From JBBTSQ01 sp038078755 (lineage in GTDB: Bacteria > Patescibacteriota > Minisyncoccia > Phycocordibacterales > JBAYGS01), in contig JBBTSQ010000026.1 of assembly GCA_038078755.1 (NCBI GenBank), positions 1 through 36,554 on the forward strand: a stretch of DNA of 36,554 nt. Reading direction: 5' to 3'. The notes below the pieces were generated by a model, which did no database searches, was not told the origin of the DNA, and was given only the letters and a program-made list of their open reading frames with translations. Below, in pieces: positions 11,401 to 18,023 of this stretch (position 1 is its first letter; the number at the start of each line of letters is the position of its first letter). The translations under genes were made by a program, and so were the position numbers.

Positions 11401-11490
11401 ACCATTTCTCCATATCTTGATCCAAATCAGACCGAGTACAAAGCCTATAAGTACACGACCTGCCAAGCATCAACTGTCGAAGAATTTTAA
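2458..11490 (+). CDS. Giant secreted multidomain adhesin-like protein (about 3010 residues)
   Basis: I start it at the ATG at 2458, because it places a basic segment and a long hydrophobic helix (LLYIFAVVLALFFFAFSVSG) at the N terminus. The open frame continues back to 2284, but that would bury the signal and overlap the divergent gene. Order of modules, approximate residues: 1-45 signal or anchor; 60-560 Asn-rich parallel beta-helix; 604-1160 second beta-helix opening with DVKAFGAVGDGVVDDRPAVQ, the pectate-lyase-superfamily entry motif; 1190-2020 about ten alternating Ig-like (Q-V-I-T-F) and MBG-type modules; 2024-2120 fibronectin-III-like; 2126-2202 Cys-containing InlB-B-repeat-like; 2225-2385 four GYAWSxNIGWISF-type repeats; 2378-2735 four Ig-like modules each with a Cys pair; then an unclassified tail. 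No sorting signal is visible. No pectate-lyase active site can be assigned, so adhesion or glycan binding is inference. Confidence 0.85.
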   Translation: MSFYCIHQKGFLKKQLLYIFAVVLALFFFAFSVSGVGSQIANAIRSGSLIAQVLGTEIHVYIKSVATSADPAILNGTGTASNPYGVVSNQFDTVMYDLLNNTVSPKYVLASRPEDTKIVIHLKNGTYLTAGFSETNTCGVSNGCPSGQWFLPSHGSLEGESRDGTIIKLDDAKFTNSNKGRLEQITVVRGSSAKSVGGVIGVPSAEGVKNLTIDANYKRLVEKFNTAPWGTPQNNTRIHGVQIFGEGVFVDTVRLKDIGIYDTGLEAFGFLLLLSGPDVANSSVRYNRDCTASPTDTRCARIINSVYEDTVHDSMKNRRGLVTLFNITGSWNGTANSTGRQDVFMNGSVIANNTIRMLNTTGEEHAFQGYSVHHTYGGKVFNNTAENTSAGYYSDWWQDYNLEIYGNRFLGVSRGIDVITDALPNFKKIGYNIHDNEITLVPINEGARAGIRVFRNLFSEIDTPYYPPSPYARELKDFRIANNTIRFASEPVGAFQNAALFITEVAGLEVVNNTFDSRFNGTANLLSEKYRYFYLPEITSGGIKYRNSAVSISGNKNTSGADIDCLAPADELDFLSSAAYQAKCAGVIPVMLCSAVPSNQSVLDVKAFGAVGDGVVDDRPAVQRTFDCAVELSSLARPMTVKFPAGSYAIKSSHPTDGQYQDLGLGSWGKATAISIEGTRGAGGTFLSELITSTPLTTAHANGRALLSVFGANRNFKVSDMSFASTQGNTSVKANQGLYLVGGSSNEIRDFEISNNRLRNFSLHLGLSGVLRGKVFDNSFLMEKGRDSGTGIINFGLPNVGLWVFHNANGSNDALDIYNNTYDGCANPNFNLTTQSTSHLCGDGLIFGQPKNSLIHDNQIRRFSFEGINVGNGNDGALGTNQFYNNTIDGATSIGDRNHGGHTGIRADLSGATYRNNTITNVASGVTSYSADFDVNIKNIKVLNNTIRIKNVSGPNGFGGYLSTDPKFRMSGISLAGVDHSSIAGNTITVDGIFPSITSLLSADNSVPTLFQGVSLVSFPWAGAARKTTALDIFNNQFEFVNNQTVSAQGTAGYYFESVDSADIVQSTCPTFSNVLPVNVSSGDISSGPVEGKIRLCRNFFTATPLAKPVEYLFSAHGLSLTLPTLTSIYNQSTNSNGSSPSLFSSLLYGSTMVIDDEQSGPTTEIVPVSVIPTQTTPPDVIVDSISDTKDYQDIVFDQIPTKLATDSFDLNSFARAETSGTPNGQTITFSVVSGGNANIVNNVISFTGAGDVTVRASQGGNENYYMAGPVDRTFHVNKAPATINFDVASLTQVYSGGSKSVVISTNPPELAARVTLSYAPDNPFWCIFCNSDDLVPNNVARYEITATINDDKYAGTDNDHVLIITKAPQVITGFLAGVSLNQFVNGTVQLSAQSPSTSVVRFSVSDSTVAEISSDNLLTFKKAGQVTVTPSDDGDENYLPATGTGFVFTVTKSNADISLTNLTRTYTGTPQEVGVINPSGLPVTITYNGSTAIPTNVNTYSVVATISDATRQGQATGNFQITKADQTITFASIDSKRVGDLFDLVATSNSGLPVAFTVSGPATLGTNGRTLTVTGVGTVEVVARQEGNANYNPTPATPPVSRSFLTTPAATSISFDTASLTQTYDGTAKSVIASTPSGKNISKTYRQISSWLGLFDSVSNFTTAPINAGRYEVTATINDSDYTGAGSATLTINQAPQVITTNFPTGAGLNKFVGQSIDLSTLTTASAPPIFTLSGTGSVNRSGDTVTFTGEGSVTVTISYPGNNNYLSAPSREVVFRIARTSASISVVNASYTYDNTVKNPVIQANGLPYAITYTNPTATRIDAGSYPFTAVITDSAQTGSVDGTLVINPIQQVITFADIATGKQVGDTFDLVVSSNSSNPIQLTLGGTPGAATLGGINGKTLTILTAGTITVTAAQAGVNGNYVTATPVSKTIIVEKRDQTLVFTPTATRTVGNNEILSVTGAQGTVAFTVVGGTANINQTTREITYTTAGTVRIRATAAETANYASAFVEKEVVVAPVASAGPLRIVDDRTDAIVTSGRESKIKWNTNTQATSEVVYAPTAEWANVSLRQRQTISGNRMNHEIILTNLRPRTEYTYKVISRDAQGNEAINDPTFTTADEPHRVTTTTSGTGTGSIAVSPTGVSCGTNCREFSYGTQVTITATPSADSTVSGMSGCTASGTNSCTVVADQDRSVIVSFAPASTGTVPPSTTPSPTTGTIDFTGWAWSSNIGWISFNAINTDSGGGTYKVVLDNATRELSGYAWSSNIGWITFNKNQLGGCPSGECSAKVVDNKMIGWARACSAMFQFMCGLGALTADETSRLGGFTGWVSLDSKAGESVSYGPQIVDGRLSGFAWGDRVFGWISFDWLDQLQNPIKPNVTVTLSDTAVVSGDTTTISWEVSGATSCTASGGWVGSKSIYGGTEVSGNITANTTFFLNCVGPGGESGASASIGVTTTPIAPEIVISAIPATVASGNNTTLTWRVNNAVSCIASNNKNNPEWIGGVEIPTDFLTSANKVIHLLTQTTQFSLTCTGPGGSTNASVAATVPGTTLLPIVTLDATPDTIVSGQNSTLSWTVSNATVCVPSSVPASVQWNGAGIKTIPPVSGTLTQTITNITTGTQFTLACTGSGGTSTMSANVVVTSAPVAPNIILDVIIPDGREFGISGQTVFLSWTVYNAYSNGCTASGDWSGAKANAGLNEESPIVRSPDATFKIECRGPGGIRIAERTIEVRGGSRLPDNQCQSGQVCLAAPEVTAPPLTTEDIDLFVSSGANAVTDYGRGFKGGLLTVKSNDAYTIEWESTPNLATGWSCVPTPVTPGSINDLRDNTPTHSPRVLTSGDYKRGAFMETVRNQKIGDTTVAPIIKTYSITCTKIPLAGIWNTLKQLAAIGTLAGAPQTVSDSISIQINPEGQGAVSNPVQNGNCVYLNTDPITLVAPNGSKTFYRKNLVGKANGQSADQACAVEAQSFRCRANEVDKNGVTISPYLDPNQTEYKAYKYTTCQASTVEEF

Positions 11491-11500
11491 AATCACTACT

Positions 11501-11815
11501 ATGGATATTCAAAAAATCACTACGCCATATATCAATCAGGCACAAGTGCCACAGTCTAAACACAACTCGTGGTTTATTGGTATACTAATTGTCGGAGGGA
11601 CACTCTTGCTGGTACTCCTCGGTATCTATGTGTATCGAGAATATACTACTCCCGACAAGCAGATTAATCGCGCGCTTGAGAAGACTTCCAAAGTAGATCC
11701 GGTGCCGATTACGCAAGAAGATATTGATCGAGCGCTCGGCAGAGTTACCAAAACCAAACCGATACGACTTGATCAAAAGACCATAGACGAAGCAATGAGT
11801 AAAACCCAACAATAA
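11501..11815 (+). CDS. Small single-pass membrane protein
   Basis: This 104-residue protein has one transmembrane helix (about residues 24-46, WFIGILIVGGTLLLVLLGIY) followed by a charged cytoplasmic or periplasmic tail. The tail carries two related segments, ITQEDIDRALGRV and LDQKTIDEAMSK, which look like a short helical repeat. I chose the ATG at 11501, 10 nt after the giant gene's stop; an upstream in-frame start at 11417 would overlap that gene by 74 nt. No family recognised. Its position between two exported giants, with tight spacing on both sides (9 nt to the next gene), suggests it helps export, anchor or assemble them, but nothing in the sequence proves this. Confidence 0.7.
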   Translation: MDIQKITTPYINQAQVPQSKHNSWFIGILIVGGTLLLVLLGIYVYREYTTPDKQINRALEKTSKVDPVPITQEDIDRALGRVTKTKPIRLDQKTIDEAMSKTQQ

Positions 11816-11824
11816 AACAATAAT

Positions 11825-13855
11825 ATGAATATCAATCAACCATTATCACCAGTATCAAATAGTATGAAAAATCACATTATGTCTAAGACTTACATCAGTG
11901 CCACCCTTCTCACTCTTTTGTTCAGTGTCAGTGTCGTCTCTGCGGCGTGGAATCCTCCGACCGCCACTCCTCCGGGAGGGAACACTCTTCCGCCGATTCA
12001 TACGGGGAGTGAGGCGCAATCAAAAAAAGGCAACCTCATTCTTGAGGGTTTGGATGATACTGGCGCGGCAAAGTCACTTGGTTTTGGAGTACTTAATGGC
12101 AATATTGGTTTTGGTACTATCAATCCCCTCCATAAGCTATCAATTTTTGGCGGTGATTTAGGTTTCTTGACTAATGGGAAAGGTCTCCGATGGACCGGTA
12201 TCTCTGGCTGGGACTGGTTGATCAGCACTGAAGACACCGGTGCCGGAAGTGTTCCCCTCTATATCAAGTCAAATTCAGCGGGAGCGGGACTTACCACTAA
12301 GTTTACTATCTCCAGCGCTGGAGATGTGGGCATTGGTACGATTACTCCAGGTGCAAAGCTTGAAGTAGCTGGGCAGGTGAAAATCACTGGGGGCTCTCCG
12401 GGTGTAGGCAAGGTACTCACTTCCGATGCTAATGGTGTGGCGAGTTGGATGGCAACCAGTAGTCTTGGAATTTCTGGTGGCAGCACTACGACTGTGTTAA
12501 ATGGAGGTGCTATCGCAAATTCAGGTAACCTATCGATTCCAAGTGAGAATGAAACTTCCGTATCGTGGGCTCACGGATTAGGTCAGAAGCCGGGATTCGT
12601 GAGGGTAGTGCTTGTTAGTTTGGTAAATCAAAGTGCAGATCAAGGTTCTTACCTAGCTGGCGATGAGCTCGACGTTGCAACATCAGTGTTTGTTGAATCT
12701 GGTGGAAACTATATTTCGGTACCAATTCTTGTTACACCGACACATGTACTTCTACCACATCAATGGAAGAGTTATCCATTGGCAGTATCTTCTAATCGAA
12801 TTGGTACTTACGATAGATTGGTGAGGATTACTCGTGCTACTTGGGCTCTTAAAATCTATGCAGGGACATCAGTCGGCGGAGGAACAGCTACTCCGGTTGC
12901 TGGAGTTTGTGATGCTAATCCTGTCAGGACAATTACTCAGTCTGGAAGCGGTACGGCATATCAAAATACTAGTGGCGCACAACTTATCGTGATGGCTACT
13001 GGAGGTCAGTCAGCAACCGGTGGAGGATTATTTCTTGAGGGATGGATAGGGAGTACTGCTCCTAATCTTACACGTGTTGCCTTATATCAATTTGAATCTA
13101 CAAATGTGGCTTCTATAACATTTCTAGTCCCTCCTGGTTATTATTATAAGGTTGTGAATGATTCTGCAAATGGTCCAACCCTTGATGCGAAAGCATGGCA
13201 AGTGTGTGGTGGTGGAGGTTCGAGCTCCTCAGTGGCTACTAACGGATCAGTGTTAAAAGGCGTTTTAACCCTCGCCTCGGCACGTGCTGTTGCTCCCACA
13301 GGTGCGTATGTTTCCGACCCGATAACCATTACTGGGGCAAGTGTTGGCGATTCTGTAACTGTTAGTTTGCCTAGCAATTATTACGCTAATTACCCCTCTA
13401 CCCCACCCATTCCGTGTGCCTCTATTGACGGCTCTGTGATTAGCTCTAATACGGTGAAAGTTAGATTTAGCAATGCGTACGATGGAGCTGCTTGTGGTGT
13501 TCCGGCAGGGACATACAACATCTACGTCGGTTCTTCTGGTGGTGGGTCTTCTAGTACTGGGGTCTCTATTTCTGATGTTCGAGATTCTCTAGAATACAAA
13601 ACTTGTACTATCGGTGGTGTGGGAACTTCTCTTCAAGGTGTATCTACAACTTGCACGTCTAGTTGTTCAAGTGGTAAAAAAGTCGTCAGTGGAAGTTGTA
13701 CATCATCAGTTAAACCGATTAATCAAAATCCCGCGTATCCTGGTGTCGTGGAGATATCCGCTCCGAATGATGCAAAGACTGGATGGGTTTGTACTGCAGC
13801 CAAGCCGAGTCCGAGTGAATATGCCACCGCAAAAGGCACTGCTATTTGTCTATAA
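11825..13855 (+). CDS. Secreted tail-fibre-like surface protein
   Basis: The protein has 676 residues. A signal peptide (SKTYISATLLTLLFSVSVVSA) ends near residue 41, followed by AWNPPTATPPGGNTLPPIHTG, a start common in CPR surface proteins. Residues about 65-215 hold fibre-type segments, including GIGTITPGAKLEVAGQVKI and GKVLTSDANGVASW, motifs of trimeric phage tail fibres and bacterial surface fibres. The middle (about 355-465) resembles a tail-fibre tip domain ending in a Cys-containing stretch. The C-terminal ~90 residues have several Cys residues (TCTSSCSSGKK). Later in-frame starts at 11864 and 11879 would give a more compact signal peptide. It closes the giant-adhesin transcription unit. 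No other phage genes are present, so I read it as a cellular surface fibre, not prophage. Confidence 0.8.
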   Translation: MNINQPLSPVSNSMKNHIMSKTYISATLLTLLFSVSVVSAAWNPPTATPPGGNTLPPIHTGSEAQSKKGNLILEGLDDTGAAKSLGFGVLNGNIGFGTINPLHKLSIFGGDLGFLTNGKGLRWTGISGWDWLISTEDTGAGSVPLYIKSNSAGAGLTTKFTISSAGDVGIGTITPGAKLEVAGQVKITGGSPGVGKVLTSDANGVASWMATSSLGISGGSTTTVLNGGAIANSGNLSIPSENETSVSWAHGLGQKPGFVRVVLVSLVNQSADQGSYLAGDELDVATSVFVESGGNYISVPILVTPTHVLLPHQWKSYPLAVSSNRIGTYDRLVRITRATWALKIYAGTSVGGGTATPVAGVCDANPVRTITQSGSGTAYQNTSGAQLIVMATGGQSATGGGLFLEGWIGSTAPNLTRVALYQFESTNVASITFLVPPGYYYKVVNDSANGPTLDAKAWQVCGGGGSSSSVATNGSVLKGVLTLASARAVAPTGAYVSDPITITGASVGDSVTVSLPSNYYANYPSTPPIPCASIDGSVISSNTVKVRFSNAYDGAACGVPAGTYNIYVGSSGGGSSSTGVSISDVRDSLEYKTCTIGGVGTSLQGVSTTCTSSCSSGKKVVSGSCTSSVKPINQNPAYPGVVEISAPNDAKTGWVCTAAKPSPSEYATAKGTAICL

Positions 13856-13988
13856 AATTTATTTTTGTTAGCATAAAAATACTTCAAAATCTAAAATCAA
13901 TAGTGTCCGTCCTAGTATAGGACTTGGGCGCAAGTTATTTTTTGCGGTATTGGGCGATAACGTTGTTATTTGAGGTAGTTTAATTACG

Positions 13989-14030
13989 GAAATCCCCCGA
14001 AAGCTTAGCTTTCGGGGGATTTCTGTTTTT
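13989..14030 (+). terminator. Strong intrinsic terminator after the surface-protein operon
   Basis: A 17-bp perfect stem (GAAATCCCCCGAAAGCT at 13989-14005 with its complement at 14007-14023, one central base) is followed by TGTTTTT. A single unpaired base cannot span the turn, so the real hairpin opens a few pairs. It ends the 2458-13855 unit and directly abuts the pilus promoter. Two smaller palindromes (13909-13923, GTCCTA/TAGGAC, and CGCAA/TTGCG near 13930-13952) precede it. Confidence 0.85.
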
Positions 14031-14037
14031 GTGTATC

Positions 14038-14046
14038 TGGTATAAT
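14038..14046 (+). promoter_or_regulatory. Extended -10 promoter of the type IV pilus operon
   Basis: TGG followed by TATAAT (14041-14046) forms a perfect extended -10; the -35 region is weak. The predicted start near 14053 leaves a short leader. GGGAG about 9 nt before the pilB ATG is one of the few good ribosome-binding sites in this window. Confidence 0.7.
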
Positions 14047-14063
14047 ACAGGGAGCTTTTTTGT

Positions 14064-15818
14064 ATGTTCATCGAACAAAAACAACTCAATGATTTTATTA
14101 TGGATTCGGGTCTGGTGACTCGGGCCGAATTTGATACCGCTGCTCTTGAGGCGGAAAAGAAAAAGAGTGCCGTGAGTAGCGTCTTGGTGGCCAAAGGGAA
14201 GCTGTCTCCTGATGATGTCCGCAAGATGCAAGCGTACGTGCTCGGTATCCCGTTTGTTGATTTGCGTGATCAAAAAATAGATTTCGATGTGCTTTCTCTC
14301 ATTCCCGAACCCATTGCTCGTAACCACAATATCGTTGCATTCAAAAAGACCAACGATACGCTTGAGCTCGCGATGCTCGATACCGACGATCTCACCGCCA
14401 TTGATTTTATCAAAAAAAAGGTGGGTTTGAAGATTGCTCCGCGATTGACCGATGTGGATTCCATTAAAAGTGCATTGCTTCAATATCAGAAAAGCCTCAA
14501 AGCTGAATTCGGAGATCTGATTGCCAAAGATGCCAACGAGATCAGTGTGTCTGCCGATGTACTCCAAGGTGAAGGCGAGTCGGCGGGGGAATTGAAAAAA
14601 ATGGCCGAGGATCTGCCGGTAGTGCGTATTGTTGATACGTTACTCAAACACGCGGTACTTCAAAAAGCTTCTGATATCCATATTGAGCCGATGGAAACGC
14701 AACTCGTGGTTAGATATCGTATTGACGGTATCTTGCACGATGCGATGGTATTGCCAAAAAATGTTGAGTCGGGTATTACCGCCCGTCTCAAGGTGCTTTC
14801 TAATTTGAAGTTGGATGAAAAGCGCTTGCCACAAGACGGTCGTTTTAAGATTGATCTCAACAATGAGAGAGTGTCTTTCCGTGTGTCGATCCTCCCTATC
14901 TATTTTGGTGAAAAAATCGTGATGCGACTACTTCGAGAAAGCGCTGGGGGATTTAGTCTCGAAAAACTAGGCTTTCACGGAGAAAATTTGGAGCGCATAC
15001 ACGCAGGTACCAAACAAAAGACTGGTATGATTTTGACTTCAGGTCCTACCGGAAGCGGTAAAAGTACAACCCTCTACACGGTGCTTGAGATGCTCAATAC
15101 TCCCGATGTGAATATCTCAACTATCGAAGATCCGATTGAATACCAAATGCCGCGAGTCAATCAGACACAGGTAAAGCCAGATATTGGTTTTAGTTTTGCG
15201 TCCGGTTTGCGCGCTTTGGTGCGCCAAGATCCCGATATTGTGATGGTGGGAGAAATTCGCGACAACGAGACCGCCAGTCTCGCGGTCAACGCCGCCTTGA
15301 CCGGCCATCTCGTGCTTTCAACCCTCCATACCAACTCTGCCGCTGGAGCCATTCCGCGTTTGCTTGATATGAAAGTTGAACCCTTTTTACTGGTCTCTAC
15401 CATCAATGTGATTATCGGTCAGCGACTGGTCCGCAAGTTGTGTACCGATAGTGAAAAGTATTTTTTGAGTAAATCTGAATTAGCGGCGCTGTCGAAAAAA
15501 GTCGATCTCGATTCTGTGCTGAAGCTACTCCAATCAGAAAAGATTATTGATCCAAAGGCCACGTGGGAAAAGATTCCATTTTTCAAACCAAAAAAGACTG
15601 CGGAATGCGAAGATGGGTACAGTGGCCGAATCGGTATTCATGAAGTGCTCAAAATGTCGCCTACCATCAAAGAGTTGGTGATGAAAGGGGCGACTTCCGG
15701 TGAAATTGAAATTCAGTCGAAAAAAGAGGGGATGATTACTATGCTCGAAGACGGTATTTTTAAGGCGGTCCAAGGGTTGACCACCGTTGAAGAGGTGTTC
15801 CGTGTGGTGTCAGAATAG
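14064..15818 (+). CDS. pilB: Type IV pilus assembly ATPase PilB (GspE family)
   Basis: This cytoplasmic hexameric ATPase powers pilus extension. The 584 residues contain an N-terminal MshEN/GspE-N domain (1-150), then the ATPase core: Walker A GPTGSGKS at about 327-334, the Asp box TIEDPIEY, Walker B DPDIVMVGEIRD near 389-400, and the His box GHLVLSTLHTN. The usual tetracysteine zinc-binding motif is degraded: the first pair reads KLCTDSE and the second AECEDGYSGR, leaving only one Cys in each half, with a spacer of about 60 residues between them. Length is normal for the family. It is the first gene of the pilus operon, and pilC follows after 11 nt. There is no PilT in the window, so retraction cannot be judged. 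Confidence 0.95.
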   Translation: MFIEQKQLNDFIMDSGLVTRAEFDTAALEAEKKKSAVSSVLVAKGKLSPDDVRKMQAYVLGIPFVDLRDQKIDFDVLSLIPEPIARNHNIVAFKKTNDTLELAMLDTDDLTAIDFIKKKVGLKIAPRLTDVDSIKSALLQYQKSLKAEFGDLIAKDANEISVSADVLQGEGESAGELKKMAEDLPVVRIVDTLLKHAVLQKASDIHIEPMETQLVVRYRIDGILHDAMVLPKNVESGITARLKVLSNLKLDEKRLPQDGRFKIDLNNERVSFRVSILPIYFGEKIVMRLLRESAGGFSLEKLGFHGENLERIHAGTKQKTGMILTSGPTGSGKSTTLYTVLEMLNTPDVNISTIEDPIEYQMPRVNQTQVKPDIGFSFASGLRALVRQDPDIVMVGEIRDNETASLAVNAALTGHLVLSTLHTNSAAGAIPRLLDMKVEPFLLVSTINVIIGQRLVRKLCTDSEKYFLSKSELAALSKKVDLDSVLKLLQSEKIIDPKATWEKIPFFKPKKTAECEDGYSGRIGIHEVLKMSPTIKELVMKGATSGEIEIQSKKEGMITMLEDGIFKAVQGLTTVEEVFRVVSE

Positions 15819-15829
15819 TATTTTTATTT

Positions 15830-17050
15830 ATGAAATTTACCTACAAAGCGGCAAAACCAAATGGAGATGTCTATCAATCAGCAGGAGAGTTCGCTGATAA
15901 ATATGCGCTCTATACCGCTGTTCGAGGAGTCGGTGATACGGTGCTATCTTTTACTCCAGAAAAGCATAAAGGCCGTTCGTTTTCTGTTGAAGATATGTTG
16001 CCATTTGGTAAAAATGTCTCGTTGTATGAAAAGATTATTTTTGCCAGAAATTTGGGCTCGATGTTAAGCTCCGGCTTGTCGCTCACTCGTGCACTATCCG
16101 TGCTTGAGCGTCAAGCCAAGCCAAAAAGCGCCATCAGAAAAATCACCGTCTCGATCAATGAGCAGGTCAATCGTGGACAAACATTGAGCCAAGCCCTTTC
16201 CACCTACCCGCATATTTTTTCAGCACTCTTGGTTTCGATGGTGAAGTCTGGAGAGGAGAGTGGCAGTCTCGCCGATTCTCTAAAGGTAGTCAGTACCCAG
16301 ATGGAGAAATCATACCTTTTGAAAAAGAAGATCAAGGGAGCCATGATGTATCCGGCCATCATTTTCACGATCATGATCGGTATTGGTGTTTTGATGCTGG
16401 TGTATGTAGTACCGAGTCTGACCCAAACATTTAAGGACTTGAATGTTGAGTTGCCGGCTACCACCCAATTTATTATCTCAGTGAGCGATATTTTGCAAAA
16501 TCACTATCTTCTGCTGATCAGCGCCCTTGTTCTTCTGGTTATTGGTTTTATGAGCGGTATGAGGACTACTCTTGGAAAGCGGTGGTTTAGCTATGTTACT
16601 TTGCACACACCGATTGTTGCTCCCATTACCCGAGAATCAAATAGCGCTCAAACTACTCGTACGCTCTCTTCGCTCCTATCTGCAGGGGTGGATGTGGTTC
16701 ATGCCATGGAAATTACCGCCGGAGTCACTCAAAATGTGTTTTATCAAGAAGTACTCGCTCACTCAAGCGAAACTATTCAAAAAGGTTTACCGATCTCTCG
16801 GGTGTTTATTGATAACCCCGCTATCTTTCCGGTATTTGTCGGTGAGATGGCGGCGGTGGGCGAAGAAACTGGTCGATTGGCGCCAATGCTTCTCGAAGTG
16901 GCGACCTATTATGAGGGAGAGGTTGAACAGAAAACCCGCGATATGTCGACAGTGATCGAACCGTTTTTGATGGTGTTTATCGGCGCAGTGGTGGGATTCT
17001 TTGCTATCTCAATGCTGATGCCGACCTATTCTTTGGTCAATGCATTTTAG
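15830..17050 (+). CDS. pilC: Type IV pilus inner-membrane platform protein PilC (GspF family)
   Basis: This 406-residue protein has the two GspF domains expected of the pilus platform that couples PilB to pilin assembly. The first domain contains FARNLGSMLSSGLSLTRALSVLERQ and VKSGEESGSLADSL; the second repeats the pattern with LSSLLSAGVDVVHAMEI and MAAVGEETGRLAPMLLEVA. Three hydrophobic segments lie near residues 178-203, 223-244 and 372-397. Residues 1-50 form the small N-terminal extension seen in PilC proteins. The start ATG follows the pilB stop by 11 nt, indicating translational coupling in one operon. There is no clear ribosome-binding site. Confidence 0.95.
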   Translation: MKFTYKAAKPNGDVYQSAGEFADKYALYTAVRGVGDTVLSFTPEKHKGRSFSVEDMLPFGKNVSLYEKIIFARNLGSMLSSGLSLTRALSVLERQAKPKSAIRKITVSINEQVNRGQTLSQALSTYPHIFSALLVSMVKSGEESGSLADSLKVVSTQMEKSYLLKKKIKGAMMYPAIIFTIMIGIGVLMLVYVVPSLTQTFKDLNVELPATTQFIISVSDILQNHYLLLISALVLLVIGFMSGMRTTLGKRWFSYVTLHTPIVAPITRESNSAQTTRTLSSLLSAGVDVVHAMEITAGVTQNVFYQEVLAHSSETIQKGLPISRVFIDNPAIFPVFVGEMAAVGEETGRLAPMLLEVATYYEGEVEQKTRDMSTVIEPFLMVFIGAVVGFFAISMLMPTYSLVNAF

Positions 17051-17051
17051 T

Positions 17052-17519
17052 ATGTGGTCTACCGGTACATATGCGCGGGGAATGTCGGTGCTTGAAGTGC
17101 TGATCAGTATTGCCATTGTCACGCTTCTTGCTACCTTGTCCTTTTCGGCACTCACTCAGTTTTTAAATACCAATGCAGTGGAAAAAGAAACAGCGGTAGT
17201 CGTAGCCACTCTTGCCTATGCTCGGTCGCAGAGTATGTCCGGCACGTATGACACTTCGTATGGTGTGCATTTTGCATCGAGTACTATCACGGTATTTCGG
17301 GGATCAACGTACAGCCAATCGGCAAGCACTAACGTTTCGAGGCAATTTGGAGGAGGGGTGGTAGTGTCAGCTTTGTCTCTCGGTTCGGGAGTGGTCGATA
17401 TTGTCTTTAGTAAATTGACGGGAGCGCCTTCGGCGACAGGCACTATTACCATCAGCTCACCGAAAGACCCCATCAACAAAAAAGTACTGACTATTACCGG
17501 TACCGGATTGGTTCAATAG
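17052..17519 (+). CDS. Prepilin-like minor pilin (GspH/FimT type)
   Basis: A short leader ends in G, then MSVLEVLISIAIVTLLATLSFSA: prepilin peptidase would cut between Gly and Met, leaving the required Glu at mature position 5 at the start of a hydrophobic helix. The rest is a Ser/Thr-rich globular domain (FGGGVVVSALSLGSG, VDIVFSKLTGAPSATGTI), like the beta-rich head of GspH/FimT pseudopilins, which prime pilus assembly. I take the ATG at 17052, one base after the pilC stop; an in-frame ATG at 17040 overlaps pilC by 11 nt and is equally possible. Final length 155 or 159 residues. Confidence 0.85.
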   Translation: MWSTGTYARGMSVLEVLISIAIVTLLATLSFSALTQFLNTNAVEKETAVVVATLAYARSQSMSGTYDTSYGVHFASSTITVFRGSTYSQSASTNVSRQFGGGVVVSALSLGSGVVDIVFSKLTGAPSATGTITISSPKDPINKKVLTITGTGLVQ

Positions 17520-17534
17520 TCTTTTACACAACAT

Positions 17535-18023
17535 ATGCGCACACATTCATCCATAGGGTTTAGTTTAGTTGAAATCGTGGTGGGGAGCGCGATTATCGGC
17601 ACGGTGTTTGTGTCGATGATTGCCACCTACGGCGCATATGTCAAAGCTTCATTTCAAAATGCCAGCATTATCAAGTCGGCGTATTTGGCCGAAGAAGGTA
17701 TTGAAGCCCTCAAGACCCTTCGAGACCGGAGTTTCTCTTCGAACATCGCTTCGCTCACGGCAAGTACCACATACTCTCTCGATTTTTCGAGTGGCTTTTG
17801 GAAAAGTACCACCACGCCAGAGACTATTGATAGCGGATACAAAAGATCGTTCGTACTTTTCTCTGTCTACCGAGACAGCAACAGCGATATTACTCTTTCT
17901 GGAGGAACACTCGACCTCAATACTAAAAAAGCGACAGTCACCATCACCATTGTGCCCCCAGCCACAGGTGCAACTACCACCAAGACTTTGAGCGCCTACA
18001 TTACTAACATTTTTCAAAATTAA
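17535..18023 (+). CDS. Prepilin-like minor pilin (PilV/GspI type)
   Basis: This 162-residue protein starts MRTHSSIG, then FSLVEIVVGSAIIGTVFVSMI: a type III signal with cleavage after Gly8 and Glu at mature position 5. The segment SAYLAEEGIEALKTLRDRSF after the helix is characteristic of the PilV/GspI-like pilins common in CPR genomes. The remaining Ser/Thr-rich domain should be beta-stranded. It follows the previous pilin gene by 15 nt, and its TAA stop overlaps the next ATG (TAATG), so the two are translationally coupled. Confidence 0.85.
   Translation: MRTHSSIGFSLVEIVVGSAIIGTVFVSMIATYGAYVKASFQNASIIKSAYLAEEGIEALKTLRDRSFSSNIASLTASTTYSLDFSSGFWKSTTTPETIDSGYKRSFVLFSVYRDSNSDITLSGGTLDLNTKKATVTITIVPPATGATTTKTLSAYITNIFQN

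Noticed and set aside
11825..13855. Prophage remnant suggested by tail-fibre-like sequence
   Set aside because: There are no capsid, terminase, portal or integrase genes nearby; the signal peptide indicates a cellular surface protein.
13980..14567. 195-residue open frame opposite pilB
   Set aside because: It covers the operon terminator and the pilB start; PilB is unmistakable on the other strand.
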